Notes: generated by a model not told the origin, from the sequence alone. Shown: positions 40,396 through 48,833, counted from the stretch's first letter. The stretch: DNA of 64,000 nt from Alistipes sp. UBA934 (GCA_002293535.1 DBDK01000003.1:62001-126000), one strand, 5' to 3'. A program made the numbers and translations.

Positions 40396-41387
40396 ATCAC
40401 AACGACGGCCATCAAAAGCAGATTAACAAGGCATATGGGCATTAAAACCTTCCATTCGAGGCTAAGGAGCTGGTCGATACGAAGGCGCGGGAAAGTCCAG
40501 CGGATCCAAAGAGCGAGGAAGACGCAAAAAAACGTCTTACCGAGGAACCAAACGATGCCGGGGATGAAGTCCATAACGGCGTTGAACCCATCGAGGCCAG
40601 GGATGTGCAGAGGCTGCCAACCCCCAAGGAACATTGTGGAGGCAACGGCGGCGACGATGAACATATTGAGGTACTCGGCAAGGTAAAAAAAACCGAATTG
40701 GATACCCGAATATTCGGTGTGATAACCCGACGTGAGCTCCGATTCGGCTTCGGGCATATCGAACGGGCCACGGTTGGTCTCGGCGTGACCGGAAATCAAA
40801 TAACACAAAAATGCGATGCAAGCCGGAACGTGACCCCGGAAGATGAACCAAAGGTCGGACTGCTGTTCGACGATTTCGGAGAGTTGCATAGTACCCGACA
40901 ATACGACGATGGTCATAAGCGAGAGGCCGGAAGAGATCTCGTAGCTGATCAGCTGAGCGCCGGAACGCATAGCACCGATCATAGAATACTTACTGTTACT
41001 CGACCAACCGGCAAGCAGGATACCCACAACGCCAAGCGACGAAACGGCCAAAACGTAGAAAATACCGACATTGAAGTCAATGGCCTGAACCCCGCGAGCA
41101 AACGGCAGAGCCGCGAACGTACAAATAGAACCGATGATGACGAAAAACGACGCCATACGGAAAAGAACGTGGTCGGCCTTGTCGATGTGAACCAACTCTT
41201 TGAGAAGTATCTTGACCATATCGGCAACCGACTGGAACACCCCCCAGGGACCAACGCGGTTAGGCCCGATGCGGCACTGGAAAAATCCGCAAACCTTACG
41301 CTCGACATAAATGAGAATGAGCGCCAACACCGCATAAGCAACCAGGATGGCAACGCCCAAAAGGATATATTGAAGGAAGATGTTCAT
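40389..41387 (-). CDS. nuoH: NADH-dehydrogenase-like complex subunit H
   Basis: Membrane subunit forming much of the quinone cavity, 332 residues with eight helices. Signature VERKVCGFFQCRIGPNRVGP near residues 29-48 and the acidic loop HAETNRGPFDMPEAESELTSGYHTEYSG (about 210-237). Start ATG 41387 overlaps the nuoCD stop as ATGA; an ATG four codons upstream is less likely. Confidence 0.96.
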   Translation of the reverse strand: MNIFLQYILLGVAILVAYAVLALILIYVERKVCGFFQCRIGPNRVGPWGVFQSVADMVKILLKELVHIDKADHVLFRMASFFVIIGSICTFAALPFARGVQAIDFNVGIFYVLAVSSLGVVGILLAGWSSNSKYSMIGAMRSGAQLISYEISSGLSLMTIVVLSGTMQLSEIVEQQSDLWFIFRGHVPACIAFLCYLISGHAETNRGPFDMPEAESELTSGYHTEYSGIQFGFFYLAEYLNMFIVAAVASTMFLGGWQPLHIPGLDGFNAVMDFIPGIVWFLGKTFFCVFLALWIRWTFPRLRIDQLLSLEWKVLMPICLVNLLLMAVVVIW

Positions 41388-42871
41388 CGGTCGATACACG
41401 GAATTACATAATCCAACGAACCACCGAGCATAATGAGATCGGCAACTTTATTCTCAGGAGCGATCTGTTTGAGCGCCCCGACCAGAACCATAGACGGAGA
41501 ACGGAACTTAACACGATAGGGAGTCTTGTCTCCCTTGGAGGTGATGTGGATGCCGAACTGGCCGCGAGCATTCTCGACCCTCTGGAAGAAATCCCCCTCA
41601 GGAAGACGGACGACGGCTTTGGTCTTTTCGGCATAAGAGCCATCGGGAATGTTGTCGATGAGCTGCTCGATGATATGAAGCGAGGATTCGATCTCTTCGA
41701 GGCGGATGATGTAACGGTCGAAAGTCTCGCCGCCGGTACGAATCTTTTGTTTGAACTCTACCTGGCCGTAAGCGGCATAAGGTGCCACCTCGCGCAGATC
41801 ATTGACCCAACCCGAAGCCCTGCCCGCCGGACCGGTAACTCCAAGGGAGATAGCCTTTTCGAGAGAGAGTTTACCTACACCGTGCATTCTGCCGCGGGCA
41901 ATGGGGTTGCCGGTGAAAAGAAGGTGGTGCTCGCGAAGCATCTTGCGCATATAAGGGATGAATTCCCGGACGCGGCGCTGGAAATTGGGATGGATGTCGG
42001 AAGCGAGACCGCCGATGACCGAGTAATTGACCATAAGGCGCCCACCGGCGGTCTCCTCGAAAATGTCCATAATCTTTTCACGATCGCGCATAGCATAGAT
42101 GAACGCCGTAACGGCACCCATATCCATACACATAGACCCCCAACCGAGAAGGTGAGAAGCGATGCGGGTCAATTCGTCGAAAATAGTGCGAACGACTACC
42201 GCGCGAGGCGGCGCTTCCGTTTGAAGCGCCTGCTCGCAAGCCAGGCAAAATCCGTGACGGTCGATGGCGCCGGAAAGATAATCGAGACGATCGGTGAGGT
42301 GGAGGATCTGGGGATAAGTGTAGCTCTCGCACATCTTTTCGACGCCGCGATGGATATAACCGAAGTGGGGATCGACCCTGCGAACGATCTCCCCGTCGAG
42401 CGAAACGCGAAGGTGCAACACGCCGTGCATAGCCGGATGCTGAGGGCCGAAATTTACAACATATTTGTCGCCGGCGAAGAGGCCCTCACCGTCCATTTCC
42501 CGGAAAGTTTCGTCGGTATGCGGAACGTGGTTCACAGAAGGGTCGTAATCCTTCCGAAGCGGGAAGCCGACCCAATCGCCCCGAAGGAAAAGGCGACGAA
42601 GGTCGGGATTACCGGAAAAAGTGATGCCGAAAAAGTCGTGAACCTCGCGCTCATAAACCTGAGCAACATCCCAAAGAGAGGAAACGGAGGGAAGAGAGGG
42701 GTTTTCGCGTCCTCCCTCGGCCACGGCTTTGACCGAGATAGTGTCGGCCACATCGTAGCTGCGAGCAAGGTAATAGATAACCCCAAGACCCTCATCGGGA
42801 CCCCAATCCATACCTACGATGTCGATCAGAAAATCATACCCCGCGGTGCGAAGCTGTTCGAGCTGTGTCAT
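41384..42871 (-). CDS. nuoCD: fused NADH-dehydrogenase-like complex subunits C and D
   Basis: 495 residues. Residues 1-125 are NuoC (YDFLIDIVGMDWGPDEG, VYEREVHDFFGITFSGNPDLRRL, GFPLRKDYDP); the rest is NuoD, the 49-kDa hydrogenase-derived subunit lining the quinone site (NFGPQHPAMHGVLHLRVSLDGE, HFGYIHRGVEKMCESYTYPQ, SHLLGWGSM, TGPAGRASGWVNDLR, and the ending LGGSLDYVIPCIDR). C-D fusions are usual in Bacteroidota and some proteobacteria. Overlaps nuoB and nuoH by 4 nt each. Confidence 0.96.
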   Translation of the reverse strand: MTQLEQLRTAGYDFLIDIVGMDWGPDEGLGVIYYLARSYDVADTISVKAVAEGGRENPSLPSVSSLWDVAQVYEREVHDFFGITFSGNPDLRRLFLRGDWVGFPLRKDYDPSVNHVPHTDETFREMDGEGLFAGDKYVVNFGPQHPAMHGVLHLRVSLDGEIVRRVDPHFGYIHRGVEKMCESYTYPQILHLTDRLDYLSGAIDRHGFCLACEQALQTEAPPRAVVVRTIFDELTRIASHLLGWGSMCMDMGAVTAFIYAMRDREKIMDIFEETAGGRLMVNYSVIGGLASDIHPNFQRRVREFIPYMRKMLREHHLLFTGNPIARGRMHGVGKLSLEKAISLGVTGPAGRASGWVNDLREVAPYAAYGQVEFKQKIRTGGETFDRYIIRLEEIESSLHIIEQLIDNIPDGSYAEKTKAVVRLPEGDFFQRVENARGQFGIHITSKGDKTPYRVKFRSPSMVLVGALKQIAPENKVADLIMLGGSLDYVIPCIDR

Positions 42872-43443
42872 AGCTTTGGCTGGTCGGGGAGTTTAAACAA
42901 GTTCTGCACCTTGATCTTGCGTTCGAGCTGCATCATACCATACAATATAGCGTCGGGCCGAGGAGGGCAACCGGGAACGAAAACATCGACGGGGATGATC
43001 TCCTCAACGCCCTGAACGACGTGGTAAGAGCTCTTGAAAGGCCCGCCACCGATAGCACAACTACCGATCGCCATAACGTACTTGGGTTCGGCCATCTGGT
43101 CGTAAAGGCGCTTGAGAACGGGAGCCATCTTGTGGACAACGGTACCGAAGACCATAATCACATCGGCCTGACGAGGACTGTTACGATAAACCTCCCAACC
43201 GAAGCGAGAGAAGTCGTACCGGGCGGCGCTCATACTCATAAACTCGATACCGCAACAACTGGTGGCAAAAGTCAGAGGCCAAACGGAATTGGAACGCCCC
43301 CAATTGATGAGGTCGCTAAAGGAGGTGAGGATGACGTTAGTGCCGTTCTGTTGAAGTTCGGCCACGTATTTTTCGAGGTACTCGTTGTCGTTGAACTCCT
43401 CGTAAGGGATATTCTTGATCTTTGTACGCCTGCTTATTTCCAT
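42868..43443 (-). CDS. nuoB: NADH-dehydrogenase-like complex subunit B (cluster N2)
   Basis: 191 residues. Ligands of the terminal cluster N2: the double cysteine in PLTFATSCCGIEFMSM, the cysteine in VMAIGSCAIGGGPF and the one in VFVPGCPPRPDAILYGM. Hands electrons to quinone. The start ATG at 43443 lies 10 nt inside the nuoA gene; the frame is open much further upstream but that part lies within nuoA and does not look like NuoB. Confidence 0.96.
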   Translation of the reverse strand: MEISRRTKIKNIPYEEFNDNEYLEKYVAELQQNGTNVILTSFSDLINWGRSNSVWPLTFATSCCGIEFMSMSAARYDFSRFGWEVYRNSPRQADVIMVFGTVVHKMAPVLKRLYDQMAEPKYVMAIGSCAIGGGPFKSSYHVVQGVEEIIPVDVFVPGCPPRPDAILYGMMQLERKIKVQNLFKLPDQPKL

Positions 43444-43787
43444 TTCAAAGCCCCTTTCCGCCAAGCATAGGCAAGCCCCAATGCAAGGACAATAAGAAAA
43501 AACGCAACACCGAACAATCCACCGGGACCCATCTCGCGCATAGAAACAGCCCAAGGGAACAACATTACGGTCTCGACGTCGAAGACCAAATAGAGAATGG
43601 CAAAAAGGTAGTACCCGACGCGAAACTGCATCCAAGAGGTGCCGCGAGTAGGAATACCGCACTCGTAAACTTCGCCCTTGAGGGGATTGTACGATCGCGG
43701 AGCCAGCCAAAGAGCGATCAGAAGAGCCGCGCCGACCAAGACTACGGCGGTGATCAGAACAACTAAAAGCGCGGCAGAATTTGTCAT
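43434..43787 (-). CDS. nuoA: NADH-dehydrogenase-like complex subunit A
   Basis: First gene of the nuo operon, 117 residues, three membrane helices. Motifs: YNPLKGEVYECGIPTRGTSW (the loop with the conserved cysteine) and VGYYLFAILYLVFDVETVMLFPW with the conserved acidic pair. Start ATG 43787 gives a first helix of normal length; an earlier open frame would extend through the promoter. Order nuoA-B-CD-H-I-J-K-L-M-N is the reduced complex I, lacking the NADH module. Confidence 0.95.
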   Translation of the reverse strand: MTNSAALLVVLITAVVLVGAALLIALWLAPRSYNPLKGEVYECGIPTRGTSWMQFRVGYYLFAILYLVFDVETVMLFPWAVSMREMGPGGLFGVAFFLIVLALGLAYAWRKGALKWK

Positions 43788-43814
43788 AGAGAAAATAACA
43801 AAAACAATAAGTTG

Positions 43815-43822
43815 CAAAGGTA
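43815..43822 (-). promoter_or_regulatory. -7 box TACCTTTG of the nuo operon
   Basis: Perfect TAnnTTTG on the minus strand, 27 nt before nuoA. It lies in the AT-rich gap shared with the divergent zinc-ribbon gene. No clear -33 TTTG. Confidence 0.5.
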
Positions 43823-43844
43823 AGAAAAAATGTTCAGGTATTCG

Positions 43845-43852
43845 TATATTTG
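43845..43852 (+). promoter_or_regulatory. -7 box TATATTTG upstream of the zinc-ribbon gene
   Basis: Perfect TAnnTTTG match about 70 nt before the zinc-ribbon start; the leader would hold a 19-codon open frame (43881-43940). Confidence 0.5.
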
Positions 43853-43880
43853 CAGAGTAAACATTTAACACTATCGCGAT

Positions 43881-43940
43881 ATGAAAAAAGCATTGTGGGT
43901 TATTACAAATACGAACCGAGTCTATGAGCAAAATGTGTGA
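43881..43940 (+). CDS. possible 19-codon leader peptide
   Basis: ATG at 43881 opens a 19-residue frame (MKKALWVITNTNRVYEQNV) whose TGA lies 17 nt inside the zinc-ribbon gene in another frame. The overlap would allow translational coupling. Nothing else supports it, and it may be chance. Confidence 0.2.
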   Translation: MKKALWVITNTNRVYEQNV

Positions 43941-44196
43941 AAGTTGCGGGATGCCGATGAAAAACGACCCGCAGGGCGGCGGAACAAACGCCGACGGAAC
44001 CAGAAATCCGAATTATTGCAGCTACTGCTACGCCGATGGCAAGTTCACCTTCGAGGGCACGCTACCGGAGTTTAGGGATTGGTGTTACAAGGGAATGGTC
44101 GAGGGCGGTATGTCCCGATTCACGGCGTGGGCATATTCCTGGGGTGGGTACCTTGCAGGTCTGACGGGTGGCCTGCCGAGATGGAAAAAGCAATGA
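43924..44196 (+). CDS. zinc-ribbon domain protein
   Basis: 90 residues. Two Cys pairs at the N-terminus, CESCGMPM (from residue 5) and NYCSYCYADG (around 33), form a zinc ribbon matching the 'putative zinc ribbon' family PF12674 as I recall it. The second half (FEGTLPEFRDWCYKGMVEGGMSRFTAWAYSWGGYLAGL) is helical and Trp/Gly-rich. Role unknown. The start may be ATG 43924 or, four codons on, ATG 43936. Convergent with the tRNA-Ser gene. Confidence 0.82.
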   Translation: MSKMCESCGMPMKNDPQGGGTNADGTRNPNYCSYCYADGKFTFEGTLPEFRDWCYKGMVEGGMSRFTAWAYSWGGYLAGLTGGLPRWKKQ

Positions 44197-44210
44197 CCAC
44201 TACCGGTTAT

Positions 44211-44300
44211 TGGCGGAGAGACAGGGATTCGAACCCTGGGTACCCGCGAGGGTACAACGGTTTTCGAGACCGCCCCGATCGACCACTCCGGCATCTCTCC
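44211..44300 (-). tRNA. tRNA-Ser (anticodon CGA)
   Basis: 90 nt with encoded CCA. Acceptor GGAGAGA pairs with TCTCTCC; the anticodon stem GCGGT/ACCGT encloses the loop CTCGAAA, giving CGA, which reads UCG. A long variable arm (TGTACCCTCGCGGGTACC) is typical of serine tRNAs; T-arm GGTTCGAATCC. It lies 46 nt downstream of the BNR-protein gene on the same strand. Confidence 0.95.
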
Positions 44301-44346
44301 AAAAAATGGGTCGTCGAAGCGGCAAAGGTAAGCAACTTTTTCTGAA

Positions 44347-45465
44347 TTACAGCGACCCAACCGGGATTTTTGCGAGAACAGCGCTACGTTGATCGGAAGG
44401 CTCCTGAAGAGTACAAGCAACGAACAGGAAACCATCCTGCTCGACGGCACAAGGGTAAAACCACTTGGAGCCCCTATCGAAAGCAGGTTCGACCCCATCG
44501 AAAAGTTTATACACCTTACTGTATTGTGATTCGCCGGGAGCGGTGAACGCAACGACGAGCAGGGAGCGCTCGAAGTAGCCCCGGTCTTCGTTATAAATAA
44601 GATAGCGCCTGCCATCGGAAAGGGTACCGGCAAAGAGTTTGGAATTGCCTACCGACATCGGAGCGAAGTGCTGTGGGGAAGACCACGTGCGGCCGAAATC
44701 ATCGCTGGAAAAGACCCACGCAGGTCCGGTGTCGTTACGGACAAAAGCAAAGACCCGGTTGCCATCGACACGAAGAGTGGTTTCCGGACAGCGAATTCGA
44801 GGAGAAGCAGGATTCAAAGGATCGAACAGCAGAACAGGTTCCCACTCGGCGGAAATATCGTCTCCCTGAGAGAGGAGCACAGCCGGAAATGCCGGTGTGG
44901 AATTCTTCATCGGCATCCAGGCGGGCGAGATATAGCGGGAAGTGGACGAAACCCCGGTGGGATCGTCCGGCAGGCGAATGGGAGGAGTATTACAAATGAA
45001 TCCGTGCTGGATCTGGCCGACGCGAGACCAGGTGTCGCCCTCGCCTTTGCGGAAAAGATGAACAGAGGAGGTCATATTCTTACCCGTCATCTCGGTGATG
45101 GTGGCGTGAAGATATCCATCGTGAATGAAAAGGTTGGCGGGGACGAAGTGCTCCTCGGCAGAGTCGATCTTACCGACTATGGAGAAAGGTTCGCTCCACG
45201 TTTTGCCGTCGTCGTCGCTGTGGCGCCCACGGATAAGAGATGAACCGCAAATCTCGGCATCGGTAGAGTTGTACCACGCAATGTATATCCTGCCCTCGTG
45301 AGCCGCGATGGTGACGTCGTGAAGAAATGGGAGAATATCGGTACGGCCGTCGTGGGCGAGGATGTGCTCGATGCCGTCGGGATAGCACATCTGATCCTGT
45401 GAGGGATAAGGAGTGTCGAGATGCCAAAGGGGCAGGGAGGCCGGTATCATCGAGACGGTTGTCAT
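44347..45465 (-). CDS. BNR/sialidase-superfamily protein
   Basis: 372 residues of six-bladed propeller type. Asp-box repeats: SDDDGKTWSEP (about 80-90) and SSDDFGRTWSSP (about 255-266), with the wider blade pattern RIYIAWYNSTDAEICGSSLIRGR. The classical sialidase RIP motif near the N-terminus is not seen and there is no signal peptide, so it may not be a true exo-sialidase; the BNR_2 group also has other glycosidases and isomerase-like members. Start ATG 45465 overlaps the stop of the upstream Tat-leader gene (ATGA), showing coupling. tRNA-Ser follows. Confidence 0.72.
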   Translation of the reverse strand: MTTVSMIPASLPLWHLDTPYPSQDQMCYPDGIEHILAHDGRTDILPFLHDVTIAAHEGRIYIAWYNSTDAEICGSSLIRGRHSDDDGKTWSEPFSIVGKIDSAEEHFVPANLFIHDGYLHATITEMTGKNMTSSVHLFRKGEGDTWSRVGQIQHGFICNTPPIRLPDDPTGVSSTSRYISPAWMPMKNSTPAFPAVLLSQGDDISAEWEPVLLFDPLNPASPRIRCPETTLRVDGNRVFAFVRNDTGPAWVFSSDDFGRTWSSPQHFAPMSVGNSKLFAGTLSDGRRYLIYNEDRGYFERSLLVVAFTAPGESQYSKVYKLFDGVEPAFDRGSKWFYPCAVEQDGFLFVACTLQEPSDQRSAVLAKIPVGSL

Positions 45466-46118
45466 ATCTTGGGGAACGGCAGGCCCTCGCCGATAGAGTC
45501 CCATACGGCCTGATGGGTGCGATGAGCGTTCTTACGCCAGTTACGGGTGACGGTCTTAGCGGTCTGCACATCGGGCACGATAAGATTGACCTTCATCAGA
45601 ATAGCCGGCCCGCGGCGAATGGAGAGAAATAAAGGAACAACACCCGTGGATGATTCGGTGTATTGAGCAATGTAGTCGCGCTCAGCCTCGAACTGCTGCT
45701 TAAGGTTATCCAGAACAGGGTCGATAGAGGTGTGACCTGCAGGAGGCCCGACGGAAGTGAGTTTATAGATAAGTCCATCTGCCGAAACACTCTGACCAAG
45801 GAGCCCCTCTTCGACCATCGAGGATAGCTCGCCACCCAGATCGAAAGGCTCCGAAAGGCCCGACTCGAAAAGCGCGCGTTCCAGCTGGTCGGGGGTCATA
45901 GAGCCGATACGGGACAGGGAGTGGAGGATCAAGGAGCGACGCTGTGAAGAGCAGGGCCCCAAAGCGGCTCCAAAAACTCCACCGACTCCAGCCACTGCCC
46001 TACCCAATCCCGTCACTGCCAAAGCAACCCCACCCGCTAACGCCCCAAGGCCTTTCAAGAAAAACCGCCTGTCCATAACCTTCGGAGCCCTCACCCCCAT
46101 AACTTTCGGCCCCTTCAT
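45462..46118 (-). CDS. Tat-leader protein with a DUF4364-like domain
   Basis: 218 residues from ATG 46118. Near the N-terminus is a twin-arginine motif (MDRRFFLKGLGALAGG, RRxFLK) with a hydrophobic stretch, then the body. The body resembles DUF4364 of Bacillota by recall: LILHSLSRIGSMTPDQLERAL and LSSMVEEGLLGQ look like a winged-helix start, and LIVPDVQTAKTVTRNWRKNA matches the C-terminal signature. Known relatives lack signal peptides. TAATG overlap with the FadL gene and ATGA overlap with the BNR gene. Later starts at 46100 and 46076 would still keep the RR motif. Confidence 0.65.
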   Translation of the reverse strand: MKGPKVMGVRAPKVMDRRFFLKGLGALAGGVALAVTGLGRAVAGVGGVFGAALGPCSSQRRSLILHSLSRIGSMTPDQLERALFESGLSEPFDLGGELSSMVEEGLLGQSVSADGLIYKLTSVGPPAGHTSIDPVLDNLKQQFEAERDYIAQYTESSTGVVPLFLSIRRGPAILMKVNLIVPDVQTAKTVTRNWRKNAHRTHQAVWDSIGEGLPFPKI

Positions 46119-47722
46119 TAGAATCTGTTGCCCAAAGTGAGGGTGATCATATGGTGGTTGCGATGGGGAGTGTATTCGCGGGAAATGTCCTGACCGCCCA
46201 CGACGTCGTACTGCGAGGCGATCCATTCACCGTCGTCGTAGAAGAAGAAGTCGTAATTAGTCCACTTGGTGCGGTTGTAGACGTAGGCAAGGTCTAAGTA
46301 ACCATTCCTACCGATGTTGAACCCAAGGCCTGCCGTGAGTGAGTAACCGCTGCGGGGAGCAGGATTGTTGGTGACAAAGCTGTTGTCGCGCATAAAGTCC
46401 ATCATATAAGAGCCGCCAAGGCGCACGGAAAAGACGTCGCCTGCGTGCTCCAAACCGACGCGGAAAGTCTGTCCGGGCTTGTAGAATCGCTGAGAATCGG
46501 CCTTGGAGTCCTCCACCTCGTCGAAATATTCGCTACGGGTACGCATCTTATCGTACCACGCAACCTCATAGTCCACAGCAATGATGGCGCGGTCGGCAAT
46601 CACAGCCGAAATACCGGCAAGAAGACGAGGAGCGGTGTTGAAGCGCTGTTCGTCCACAAGGGGATCGTCCGTGTTGGCACTGACATTACCCGCACCCATA
46701 ACGCCGCGATAGCTCTTGTCGATCGTATAATAAGTGGGAAGATGGAAAGCGACTCCGAGACGAAGAGCGGGCACGGGACGAACAACGGCGCCGAACTTGG
46801 CCGTCAAACCTGCACCCGAAATGCGAGTGGTCTGGTCGAACCACATATCGGAGAACCGGGCGCCCTGATAGTAATATTCTTCATAAGAAGTCTCTTCCTT
46901 GTAGTTGATCTCTGTGACGCCGAGAGTGGCTCCAAGATAAAGTTTGTTGGACACATTAGCCCCCAGCGCGAAGCTGTATTCATAGATACCGCCACGAGTG
47001 ACTGCGCCGAAATAGCTGTCGGAAGGTGTGCTGCCATCGAACCCCACATAGCCGCCGTGACCGTCTCTGCCGACCAGGCCGGTCTGATAACCAAGGATGG
47101 CGGACCATTCGTCGAGGCGGAAGTAATTATTGTAGAACGGATCCTTTGAAGGTTCCAGGTCTTCGTATCCCACAACACCCTCGCCGGCGATGAGATTGAG
47201 CTGGTTTTGGAACATCTGAACGATCGAAGCATCCTCGCCGGTGGTGTTCACTATGGTGCGGGAGTTGAAGTTTGCAGCGCGGTTATAGCTGAACCCGATC
47301 GTGAGACTGGTCAGGCCGCTGGACGAGCGCAAAACATTGTATGCCGCACCGAGGTTATTGAGGCCGAACGTGGTTCTGTTACCACCCTGCGACAACGCTC
47401 CGGGGCTCATAAACTCAGAGGAAGTGCGCATCTTGTCGATGGAAAGAGCCGATGTGATACCCCAGTCGGAACTCTGGTACATACCCAAGCCCGCAGGATT
47501 GATGTTGATCGACGAGAGGTCGGCACCCAGAGATGTGAACGCACCGCCCATCGACGCCGAACGCGACGTACCGTAAATATAATCGGGCTGGGAGAACAAA
47601 AGCATACGACCGGAGTCCCAATAAGGAGCCGTGATCACCCGTCCCGAAACAACCACATCCTGTGCAACTGCCGCTCCAAGCCCCGCAAGGAGTGCAACTG
47701 CTATGAGTAAGATCTTTTTCAT
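46118..47722 (-). CDS. OmpP1/FadL/TodX-family outer-membrane protein
   Basis: 534 residues. Signal peptide (MKKILLIAVALLAGLGAAVAQ), then the FadL hallmark ASMGGAFTSLGADLSSININPAGL (about 55-78), followed by beta-barrel repeats and an aromatic C-terminus (MITLTLGNRF). FadL-type channels take up hydrophobic compounds such as fatty acids or aromatics. Substrate unknown. Its stop overlaps the start of the Tat-leader gene (TAATG). A Ser-rich lipoprotein gene lies 17 nt upstream on the same strand. Confidence 0.9.
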   Translation of the reverse strand: MKKILLIAVALLAGLGAAVAQDVVVSGRVITAPYWDSGRMLLFSQPDYIYGTSRSASMGGAFTSLGADLSSININPAGLGMYQSSDWGITSALSIDKMRTSSEFMSPGALSQGGNRTTFGLNNLGAAYNVLRSSSGLTSLTIGFSYNRAANFNSRTIVNTTGEDASIVQMFQNQLNLIAGEGVVGYEDLEPSKDPFYNNYFRLDEWSAILGYQTGLVGRDGHGGYVGFDGSTPSDSYFGAVTRGGIYEYSFALGANVSNKLYLGATLGVTEINYKEETSYEEYYYQGARFSDMWFDQTTRISGAGLTAKFGAVVRPVPALRLGVAFHLPTYYTIDKSYRGVMGAGNVSANTDDPLVDEQRFNTAPRLLAGISAVIADRAIIAVDYEVAWYDKMRTRSEYFDEVEDSKADSQRFYKPGQTFRVGLEHAGDVFSVRLGGSYMMDFMRDNSFVTNNPAPRSGYSLTAGLGFNIGRNGYLDLAYVYNRTKWTNYDFFFYDDGEWIASQYDVVGGQDISREYTPHRNHHMITLTLGNRF

Positions 47723-47739
47723 AATCGTACTGTTTTTAT

Positions 47740-48804
47740 CTATCTGCTACGACCTGCACTCGATGACGAACTGCGGCCCGCGCTACTGCTGCCCGATGAG
47801 CTGCCGCCCGAACTGCGGCCGGCGGAACTCGAAGAACCCGAATACGAGCCGGACGAGTTGCTGCGACCTGCCGAAGAACTCGAACCAACGCTCGATGAAC
47901 TACGACCGACACTCGACGATGAACTACTGCGGCCCGCGCTACTGCTCCTGCCGGCGCTCGAAGAACCTACGCCGGACGAAGGACGAGAACTGCTACTGGA
48001 AGAGGGGCGGTTGATGCCCGACGAAGAAGAGGTACGGCCGGAAGAAGACGAACTTACACCCGAAGAAGAGCGACCGCTGGCGGAAGAATTACGCCCGACA
48101 CTGTAAGAGGGGCCATAGGAGGAAGAACCGGTGGCATAGTCGCGAGATCTGTTACGGTCGGACGTGCGATAACCGTTGGTGTATGTGCGGTTCGTGTTAC
48201 GGTAATTTACGCGACGATAATCGGAGTAATCCCAATAGTGATTGTGGTGATAACCGGGATAGTACCAGGGGCCGTGGTAACCCCAACCCCAATCCCAGGG
48301 ATCGTAATACCAGGGATTATGCCAGTTCCAACCCCAATTCCAAGAGTAGTAGGGCCGGTGCCAAGAGTTGTAATACCACGGAGAAGCGTACCACGAACTA
48401 CTGGTCCACGGATCTATATAAACATAGACATAAGATCCGGCAGGACGGGAATAGTAATCGTAAGTGTCGAACATAGTGAGCTGACGCTGGTACTTGCTCT
48501 CATACTCATACTCCGGAATGGTCAGTTCGGCAGAAGCCAAACCATCCTGCTGGTAGGCATCCTGAGCGCGAGCAGCCTCGATCTCGGCCAACAAAGCTTC
48601 GTATTTAGCCTTACGGGCAAGAGCCTCCTGCTGAGCAAGCTCGGCCTCCGCAGCCTCCAGACGGGCAAGTTCCGTCCGGTTGTGGACACCATAGAGATCG
48701 CGTGACGAGGCAACCTGGCTCGAAGACCAGCAACCCGATACAAGCAGGGCCAGAGCGACTCCCGTCACTGCCATACCCCCTCTAAAAATCCTTAAACTCT
48801 TCAT
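47740..48804 (-). CDS. lipoprotein with Trp/Tyr-rich core and Ser/Gly/Arg-rich tail
   Basis: 354 residues. Signal peptide with lipobox LLVSGC (Cys25). Parts: Ala/Glu-rich helix with probable coiled coil (about 40-85), a very aromatic block (about 120-195: WNWGWNWHNPWYYDPWDWGW), and a low-complexity tail of about 140 residues made of Ser, Gly and Arg in SSSxGRSS units. The tail is likely disordered and surface exposed. Similar aromatic-then-Ser-rich lipoproteins occur in Bacteroidales, function unknown. Transcribed with, and probably ahead of, the FadL gene; its -7 box is at 48826-48833. Confidence 0.8.
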   Translation of the reverse strand: MKSLRIFRGGMAVTGVALALLVSGCWSSSQVASSRDLYGVHNRTELARLEAAEAELAQQEALARKAKYEALLAEIEAARAQDAYQQDGLASAELTIPEYEYESKYQRQLTMFDTYDYYSRPAGSYVYVYIDPWTSSSWYASPWYYNSWHRPYYSWNWGWNWHNPWYYDPWDWGWGYHGPWYYPGYHHNHYWDYSDYRRVNYRNTNRTYTNGYRTSDRNRSRDYATGSSSYGPSYSVGRNSSASGRSSSGVSSSSSGRTSSSSGINRPSSSSSSRPSSGVGSSSAGRSSSAGRSSSSSSVGRSSSSVGSSSSAGRSNSSGSYSGSSSSAGRSSGGSSSGSSSAGRSSSSSAGRSR

Positions 48805-48825
48805 AGCTTTAGTCTTTAGGTATTA

Positions 48826-48833
48826 CAAATATA
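48826..48833 (-). promoter_or_regulatory. -7 box TATATTTG of the lipoprotein gene
   Basis: Perfect TAnnTTTG on the minus strand, 21 nt before the ATG at 48804. It lies in the 80-bp gap shared with divergent proS. Confidence 0.5.

Noticed and set aside
41546..43015. 489-codon open frame opposite nuoCD
   Set aside because: nuoCD is clearly coding with all motifs; the antisense frame shows no family signature.
42868..43710. 280-residue NuoB with a long N-terminus
   Set aside because: The extension is an out-of-frame reading of nuoA; the start at 43443 gives a normal-sized NuoB.
47740..48200. Repetitive DNA looking like a CRISPR or satellite array
   Set aside because: The repeats are irregular, in frame and code for the Ser/Gly/Arg tail; there are no constant repeats with unique spacers.
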